10,864 bases of DNA, taken from contig JBBSHE010000069.1 of assembly GCA_038253325.1 (NCBI GenBank), forward strand, positions 1 through 10,864, given 5' to 3'. The DNA is from JBBSHE01 sp038253325 (GTDB lineage Bacteria > Actinomycetota > Actinomycetes > Propionibacteriales > Nocardioidaceae). Made by a program: the position numbers and the translations under genes. The notes below the pieces were generated by a model that searched no databases, was not told where the DNA came from, and saw nothing but the letters and a program-made list of their open reading frames with translations. Shown here piece after piece: positions 6,279 through 10,864 of the stretch (position 1 is the stretch's first letter; each line of letters starts with the position of its first letter).

Positions 6279-7205
6279 TCAGCCGAGCGCCTGGACGACC
6301 CGGGAGGGACTCGGGCGTCCGAGCTGCTCGGCCATCCACAGGCTCGTCTCCACCAAGGGCTCAAGGGCGACGCCTGTCTCGATCCCGAGGCCGTTGAGCT
6401 GCCACACCAGGTCCTCGGTGGCCAGGTTGCCGGTCGCGCTCTCGGCGTACGGGCACCCGCCGAGACCACCAGCCGACGCGTCGACGGTGGTGACCCCGGC
6501 CTGCAAGGCCGCCAGCGTGTTGGACAACGCCTGCCCGTACGTGTCGTGGAAATGGACGGCGACTCGGTCGACCGGTACGCTCGCCGACTTGAAGGCGCCC
6601 AGGACCGCACGGACCTGGCCGGGGGTCGCCACGCCGATCGTGTCTCCGAGGGACAGCTGGTCGACCCCGAGGTCGAGCAACCGGCCACCAGCCACCACGA
6701 CCTGGCCGACCGGGACGTCGCCCTCCCAGGGGTCGCCGAAACACATCGACACGTATCCACGCACGTCCAATCCGGCATCCCGTGCCCGCTTGATGACCGG
6801 CGCGAACATGGCGTACTGCTCGTCGAGCCCGCGATTGAGGTTGCGACGGGCGAATGTCTCGGTTGCGCTGGCGAACACCGCCACGTGGCGCACCCCGAGA
6901 GCCAGGGCTCGATCGAGGCCGCGCTCGTTCGGGACGAGCACCGGGGCGCGAACGGAGTCGGGGAGGTCGAGGAGACCGAGCAGCTGCTCGGCGTCCGCCA
7001 GCTGAGGCACCCAGGTCGGGTGGACGAAGCTGGTGGTCTCGACCGTCGTGAGCCCCGCAGCGACGAGCCGCCTGATGAACTCGGCCTTGACCTCGACGGG
7101 GACGATCGCCGACTCATTCTGAAGGCCGTCGCGCGGACCCACCTCGTAGACGGTGACGGCGGGCGGCATGCCGTCAGCGGGCACAACGGTCGGCATCGGG
7201 TTCAT
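6279..7205 (-). CDS. mvaB: Hydroxymethylglutaryl-CoA lyase
   Basis: A 308-residue cytoplasmic enzyme that splits (S)-3-hydroxy-3-methylglutaryl-CoA into acetyl-CoA and acetoacetate, the last step of leucine breakdown. It is a TIM-barrel of the HMGL-like/DRE-metallolyase superfamily. Visible active-site features are GPRDGLQNE (23-31, with the catalytic Arg25 and metal-binding Asp26), SFVHPTWVPQLAD (59-71), the metal-binding pair in VHFHD (His218, His220), and the signature GGLGGCPYA with catalytic Cys251, then Asn260. These spacings match the human enzyme's His233/His235/Cys266/Asn275. The ATG at 7205 overlaps the preceding gene's TGA (ATGA), and GGAG lies five bases upstream. Its place after both methylcrotonyl-CoA carboxylase subunits supports a role in leucine degradation rather than ketogenesis alone. 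In other naming schemes it is liuE. Confidence 0.96.
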   Translation of the reverse strand: MNPMPTVVPADGMPPAVTVYEVGPRDGLQNESAIVPVEVKAEFIRRLVAAGLTTVETTSFVHPTWVPQLADAEQLLGLLDLPDSVRAPVLVPNERGLDRALALGVRHVAVFASATETFARRNLNRGLDEQYAMFAPVIKRARDAGLDVRGYVSMCFGDPWEGDVPVGQVVVAGGRLLDLGVDQLSLGDTIGVATPGQVRAVLGAFKSASVPVDRVAVHFHDTYGQALSNTLAALQAGVTTVDASAGGLGGCPYAESATGNLATEDLVWQLNGLGIETGVALEPLVETSLWMAEQLGRPSPSRVVQALG

Positions 7206-9178
7206 GGCGTCTCCATGCCGTCAGCATCGGTCGGTTCGATGACGAAGAGCGGATGACCGAGAGCCACCTGCTCGCCGGTCGAGGCGCCGACGACGGCAAC
7301 CGTTCCGGCCAACGGGGCCTTCAGCATCAGCTCCATCTTCATCGCTTCGAGCGCTCCCAACGCCGCACCCTCGGCCACCCGATCACCGACCGCGACATTG
7401 ACCGCGAGGATCGTGCCCGGCATCGGTGCCTTCACCATTCCGTCACTCGGATGTGACATCGGCACCGGACGGAACGCGTCGGGTCGCTCGAAGACGTACG
7501 TCTGGCCCTGGTATGCCACCAGCACCTCGTGCCCGGTCACCTCGACCACGGCGTCGTGGACCTCGCCGTCCAGCTCGAGACGCAGCACCCCCTCTCGGAT
7601 GCCGACCGACCGCACTCGTACCGACCCGGACTCCGACGAGATCGACTCTCCGGCCGGGTTGACGTGAAGCGTCTTCGTGGCGCCTCCAGACGTGAGCATG
7701 ACGGGTACGTCCGCGGGTGGGCCGGCGAGTCGCCAGCCGTCGGCAGCGGCGAACGGGCCGAGGGGCGGCACCACGACGGACGGGTGGGCGAGTGCCCAGG
7801 CGGCAATGGCCCAGGCGACGGTCGGTGTGGTGAGCACGAACACGTCGGGATGGGAGTCCAGCCACGAGGTGTCGACCACGGCGTCGCGGTACGCGGCAGA
7901 CGCCGCGAGCTGACGCAGGAACCCCAGGTTGGTCGTCAGTCCCAAGATCGCCGACTCGTCGAGGGCGCTCACCAGCGACTGCCGGGCCGCCTCCCTGGTC
8001 TGCCCGGTCGCGATGACCTTGCCGAGCATCGGGTCGTAGTTGGTACCGACCAGCTGGCCCGGCTCCAGTGCCTGGTCGACGCGGGCGCGGGCCGGCCAGC
8101 GTACGACGGAGGCGATCCCGGCTTGGGGCAGGAACCCCGCGAACGCGTCCTCTGCGTAGACGCGGGCCTCGATCGCGTGCCCGCGCAACGTGATCTCCGC
8201 CTGTTTCCGTGGCAGTGGAAGGCCCTGGGCGACGTCGAGCTGCCAGCCGACCAGGTCGATGCCGGTGACTGCCTCGGTCACCGGATGCTCCACCTGGAGC
8301 CGGGTGTTCATCTCCAGGAAGTAGGCGTCGTCCTCGGTCGCCAGGAACTCGACAGTGCCGGCGTTGACGTATCCCACGGCACGGCACAGTGCGAGCGCCG
8401 ACTCCGTGACGAGCCGACGCGAGGCATCCGAGATCGTCGGGGCCGGAGCCTCCTCGATCACCTTCTGATGCCGCCGTTGCACCGAGCAGTCACGCTCGAA
8501 GAGGTGCACCGCGTTTCCGTGCTCGTCGGCGAACACCTGGACCTCGATGTGTCGGCCGGACTCGACGTACCGCTCGACCAGCAACGTGCCGTCGCCGAAC
8601 GCGGCCATCGCTTCTCGCCCCGCCGCGTCGACGGCCGCCGGCAGCTCGGCCGGCGTACGCACGATCCGGATGCCCTTGCCGCCTCCACCGGCCGCCGCCT
8701 TGACCAGCACCGGAAACACCGACTTGTCGGCGCCAGACAAGGTGATAGCCCCGTCACGTACCGACAAGTCGAAGATCGGCAGGACAGGTACGCCGGCTCG
8801 GACCGCGATTTCGCGTGCGTGGTCCTTGCGGCCCATCACCTCCATCACGTCGGCCGGCGGCCCGATGAACACGAGTCCGGCGGCGGCCACCGCCCGCGCG
8901 AACGGGGCATGCTCGGACAAGAATCCGTAGCCGGGATGAACCGCGTCCGCCCCCGACCGCTTTGCGGCGTCGAGAAGCGCATCGACGTCGAGGTACGACG
9001 CGCGCGCCGCGGCGGGCCCGATCCGGACCGCGGCATCCGCCTCGCGTACGTGCGGCGCCTCGCGGTCGGCATCGCTGTAGACGGCGACCGTGCGAAGGCC
9101 GCGTGCCGCGGCCGTCCGCAGCACGCGGATCGCGATCTCGCCACGGTTGGCGACGAGAAGCGTCCCGAAGCGACTCAT
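7202..9178 (-). CDS. Methylcrotonyl-CoA carboxylase biotin carboxylase/biotin carrier (alpha) subunit
   Basis: A 658-residue subunit that carboxylates its own biotin with ATP and bicarbonate and hands it to the carboxyltransferase subunit. Domains: biotin-carboxylase N-domain (1-110, starting with LLVANRGEIAIRV), ATP-grasp (about 115-320, with Lys118 and the glycine loop GGGGKG at 164-169), the catalytic block EMNTRLQVEHPVTE (289-302), a C-domain to about 450, a linker region, and a C-terminal biotinyl domain with EAMKM (611-615), biotin on Lys614. The fold is shared with acetyl-, propionyl- and geranyl-CoA carboxylases; assignment to methylcrotonyl-CoA rests on the neighbouring beta subunit and HMG-CoA lyase. 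The start at 9178 shares its A with the upstream stop (TGATG), so translation is probably coupled. Upstream in-frame codons lie inside the beta gene and lack homology. Also called mccA or liuD. Confidence 0.94.
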   Translation of the reverse strand: MSRFGTLLVANRGEIAIRVLRTAAARGLRTVAVYSDADREAPHVREADAAVRIGPAAARASYLDVDALLDAAKRSGADAVHPGYGFLSEHAPFARAVAAAGLVFIGPPADVMEVMGRKDHAREIAVRAGVPVLPIFDLSVRDGAITLSGADKSVFPVLVKAAAGGGGKGIRIVRTPAELPAAVDAAGREAMAAFGDGTLLVERYVESGRHIEVQVFADEHGNAVHLFERDCSVQRRHQKVIEEAPAPTISDASRRLVTESALALCRAVGYVNAGTVEFLATEDDAYFLEMNTRLQVEHPVTEAVTGIDLVGWQLDVAQGLPLPRKQAEITLRGHAIEARVYAEDAFAGFLPQAGIASVVRWPARARVDQALEPGQLVGTNYDPMLGKVIATGQTREAARQSLVSALDESAILGLTTNLGFLRQLAASAAYRDAVVDTSWLDSHPDVFVLTTPTVAWAIAAWALAHPSVVVPPLGPFAAADGWRLAGPPADVPVMLTSGGATKTLHVNPAGESISSESGSVRVRSVGIREGVLRLELDGEVHDAVVEVTGHEVLVAYQGQTYVFERPDAFRPVPMSHPSDGMVKAPMPGTILAVNVAVGDRVAEGAALGALEAMKMELMLKAPLAGTVAVVGASTGEQVALGHPLFVIEPTDADGMETP

Positions 9179-10743
9179 CACATCCGCCAGATCCCGTACG
9201 ACGGTTCCGGGACCGGCGCATGCGCGGCGGCGCTCAGTCCCAGCCCGAGGACCCGCCGGGTGTCCGCAGGGTCGATGATGCCGTCGTCCCACAGTCGTCC
9301 GGTCGAGTAGTACGGCGAGCCCTGCGTCTCGTACTGCTCGCGGATCGGCGCCTTGAACGCCTCCTCGTCCTCGGCCGACCACGCGTCACCGTTGTCGTCG
9401 CCCCCCTCTTGGCTCGCCGCGAGGGAGTCGCGACGGACCGTGGCGAGCACCGCGGCCGCCTGGTCACCACCCATCACCGAGATCCGTGCATTCGGCCACA
9501 TCCAGAGGAACCGCGGCTCGTAGGCGCGGCCGCACATGCCGTAGTTGCCGGCACCGTAGGAGCCGCCGATGATCACGGTGAGCTTCGGTACGACCGACGA
9601 CGCGACTGCGGTCACCAGCTTCGCCCCGTCCTTGGCGATGCCGCCCGCCTCATACTCGCGCCCCACCATGAAGCCGGTGATGTTCTGCAGGAACACCAAC
9701 GGGATCTTCCGTTGGTTGCAGAGTTCGATGAAGTGCGCGCCCTTGAGGCTGGACTCACTGAACAGGATCCCGTTGTTGGCGACAATGCCGACCGGGTAGC
9801 CCCAGATCCGGGCGAATCCGCACACCAGCGTCTCGCCGTACAGCTGTTTGAACTCGTGCAGCCGCGACCCGTCGACGACCCGGCGGACGACCTCGCGCAC
9901 GTCGTACGGAGTCCGGGCGTCGATCGGGACGACGTCGTAGAGGTCGGACGGATCGACGGTGGGTTCCTCCGGTTCGTACTGGGGGAGGCTCGGCGGCGAG
10001 GCGGGCTCGAACGTACCGACGATCGACCGGACGATCGCCAACGCCTCGGAGTCGTCGGCTGCGAGGTGGTCGACAACGCCGGACGTGCGCGCGTGCACGT
10101 CACCGCCGCCGAGCTCCTCCGCGGTGACCACCTCGCCCGTCGCGGCCTTCACCAGAGGGGGCCCGGCCAGGAAGATCGTGCCCTGGTCGCGGACGATGAC
10201 GCTCTCGTCGGACATCGCCGGCACGTATGCGCCGCCCGCCGTACAGGAACCCAGCACGGCGGCGATCTGCGGGATGCCGGCGGCCGACATCGTCGCCTGG
10301 TTGTAGAAGATCCGCCCGAAATGGTCGCGGTCGGGGAACACCTCGTCCTGCATAGGCAAGAACGCGCCGCCGGAGTCGACGAGGTAGATGCACGGGAGCC
10401 GGTTAGCGCGCGCGACGTCCTGCGCGCGCAGGTGCTTCTTGACCGTCATCGGGTAGTAGGTGCCCCCCTTGACGGTCGCGTCGTTGGCGACGACGACGCA
10501 CTCGCGACCGCTGACGCGCCCGATCCCGGTGACGATCCCGGCGCTCGGCACGGCGTTGTCGTACATGCCGTACGCCGCCAGAGCCGACAGCTCCAGAAAC
10601 GGGGACCCCGGGTCGAGCAATCGGTCGACCCGGTCGCGCACGAGCAGCTTCCCCCGCGCGGTGTGTCGCTCGCGCGCGCGGGCGCTGCCACCCCGGCGTA
10701 CGACGCTGAGCCGCTGTCGGAGCTCGTCGACGAGTTCGCGCAC
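9178..10743 (-). CDS. Methylcrotonyl-CoA carboxylase carboxyltransferase (beta) subunit
   Basis: A 521-residue carboxyltransferase that moves CO2 from biotin to 3-methylcrotonyl-CoA, giving 3-methylglutaconyl-CoA. It has two crotonase-fold halves. The N-half shows ARGKLLVRDRVDRLLDPGSPF (29-49), ANDATVKGGTYYP (86-98), LVDSGGAFLPMQDEVFPDRD (121-140) and GSCTAGGAYVPAMSDE (165-180). The C-half has NITGFMVGREYEAGGIAKDG, GGSYGAGNYGMCGRAY and SVMGGDQAA. The end has SPYYSTGRLWDDGIIDP and finishes YGIWRM. GSCTAGGAYVPAM and the LAGPPLVKAATGE block separate this branch from propionyl/acetyl-CoA carboxylases. It starts at GTG with AGGAGG six bases upstream. Relatives usually carry about 20 more N-terminal residues, which no upstream frame supplies. 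It is the first gene of the operon visible here. Also called mccB or liuB. Confidence 0.95.
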   Translation of the reverse strand: MRELVDELRQRLSVVRRGGSARARERHTARGKLLVRDRVDRLLDPGSPFLELSALAAYGMYDNAVPSAGIVTGIGRVSGRECVVVANDATVKGGTYYPMTVKKHLRAQDVARANRLPCIYLVDSGGAFLPMQDEVFPDRDHFGRIFYNQATMSAAGIPQIAAVLGSCTAGGAYVPAMSDESVIVRDQGTIFLAGPPLVKAATGEVVTAEELGGGDVHARTSGVVDHLAADDSEALAIVRSIVGTFEPASPPSLPQYEPEEPTVDPSDLYDVVPIDARTPYDVREVVRRVVDGSRLHEFKQLYGETLVCGFARIWGYPVGIVANNGILFSESSLKGAHFIELCNQRKIPLVFLQNITGFMVGREYEAGGIAKDGAKLVTAVASSVVPKLTVIIGGSYGAGNYGMCGRAYEPRFLWMWPNARISVMGGDQAAAVLATVRRDSLAASQEGGDDNGDAWSAEDEEAFKAPIREQYETQGSPYYSTGRLWDDGIIDPADTRRVLGLGLSAAAHAPVPEPSYGIWRM

Positions 10744-10749
10744 CTCGGT

Positions 10750-10755
10750 CCTCCT
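10750..10755 (-). promoter_or_regulatory. Strong ribosome binding site deciding a GTG start
   Basis: AGGAGG on the minus strand, six bases before the GTG at 10743. It is a near-perfect Shine-Dalgarno match and the reason for calling the carboxyltransferase start there, since no in-frame ATG precedes it before the homopolymer. Confidence 0.75.
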
Positions 10756-10817
10756 CGCGTCGCCAGAGACGTTCCGTCGGTGACGCCGCCGCCGATTCTC
10801 GCATTCCCACCGAGTTG

Positions 10818-10864
<47 letters not shown>

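Noticed and set aside
4609..7005. A very long plus-strand open frame spanning the kinase remnant, the ecsC-like gene and the HMG-CoA lyase gene
   Set aside because: Its product is Arg/Pro-rich with no family motifs, and it runs out of phase with or antisense to genes with clear motifs; high GC removes stop codons.
4922..7186. A 754-codon minus-strand open frame
   Set aside because: It crosses an ecsC-like gene on the opposite strand and the lyase in another frame; low-complexity Ser/Arg composition marks it as a shadow.
7529..9310. A 593-codon open frame antisense to the carboxylase alpha gene
   Set aside because: It mirrors the codon structure of the real gene on the other strand, is Arg/Gly/Asp-rich, and has no ribosome site or recognisable domain.

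Overview
The window is high-GC DNA with tightly packed genes, short intergenic gaps and stop/start overlaps. This, together with the protein families present, points to an actinobacterium. A Nocardioidaceae-like or related Propionibacteriales source is plausible, but that is an inference from gene style, not a phylogenetic result. The right edge runs into a 29-base G homopolymer followed by a short palindromic junction and a C homopolymer. This looks like the artefactual end of a contig.

Layout, left to right. (1) 1-138, minus: the N-terminus of a zinc-ribbon protein with a Pro/Thr repeat linker, cut by the left edge. (2) 255-1115, minus: an Fpg/Nei-family DNA glycosylase of a divergent clade. 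(3) 1196-1969, plus: a protein with a small conserved N-terminal domain and a 21-residue proline-rich tandem repeat. (4) 1979-2647, minus: leucyl/phenylalanyl-tRNA-protein transferase (aat). (5) 2737-4655, plus: a two-gene transporter unit, a DUF3311 small membrane protein overlapping a sodium:solute symporter (MctP-like). (6) 4783-5275, minus: a remnant of a phosphotransferase (APH-like kinase) that has lost its catalytic lobe and probably its start. (7) 5495-6172, plus: an EcsC-family protein. (8) 6279-10743, minus: a leucine-catabolism operon.

The operon is read from the right edge leftwards: methylcrotonyl-CoA carboxylase carboxyltransferase subunit, biotin-carboxylase/biotin-carrier subunit, and HMG-CoA lyase, joined by 1-nt and 4-nt stop/start overlaps. 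Together these take 3-methylcrotonyl-CoA to 3-methylglutaconyl-CoA and, after a hydratase not seen here, cleave HMG-CoA to acetyl-CoA and acetoacetate. Isovaleryl-CoA dehydrogenase and methylglutaconyl-CoA hydratase are not in the window and could lie beyond the right edge.

I do not see a clear novel multi-gene system. The points most worth a second look are the phosphotransferase remnant, the glycosylase clade with altered lesion-recognition residues, the tandem repeat that is open in three frames, a hairpin that places two start codons in its loop, and a nested inverted repeat between the converging ecsC-like and HMG-CoA lyase genes.
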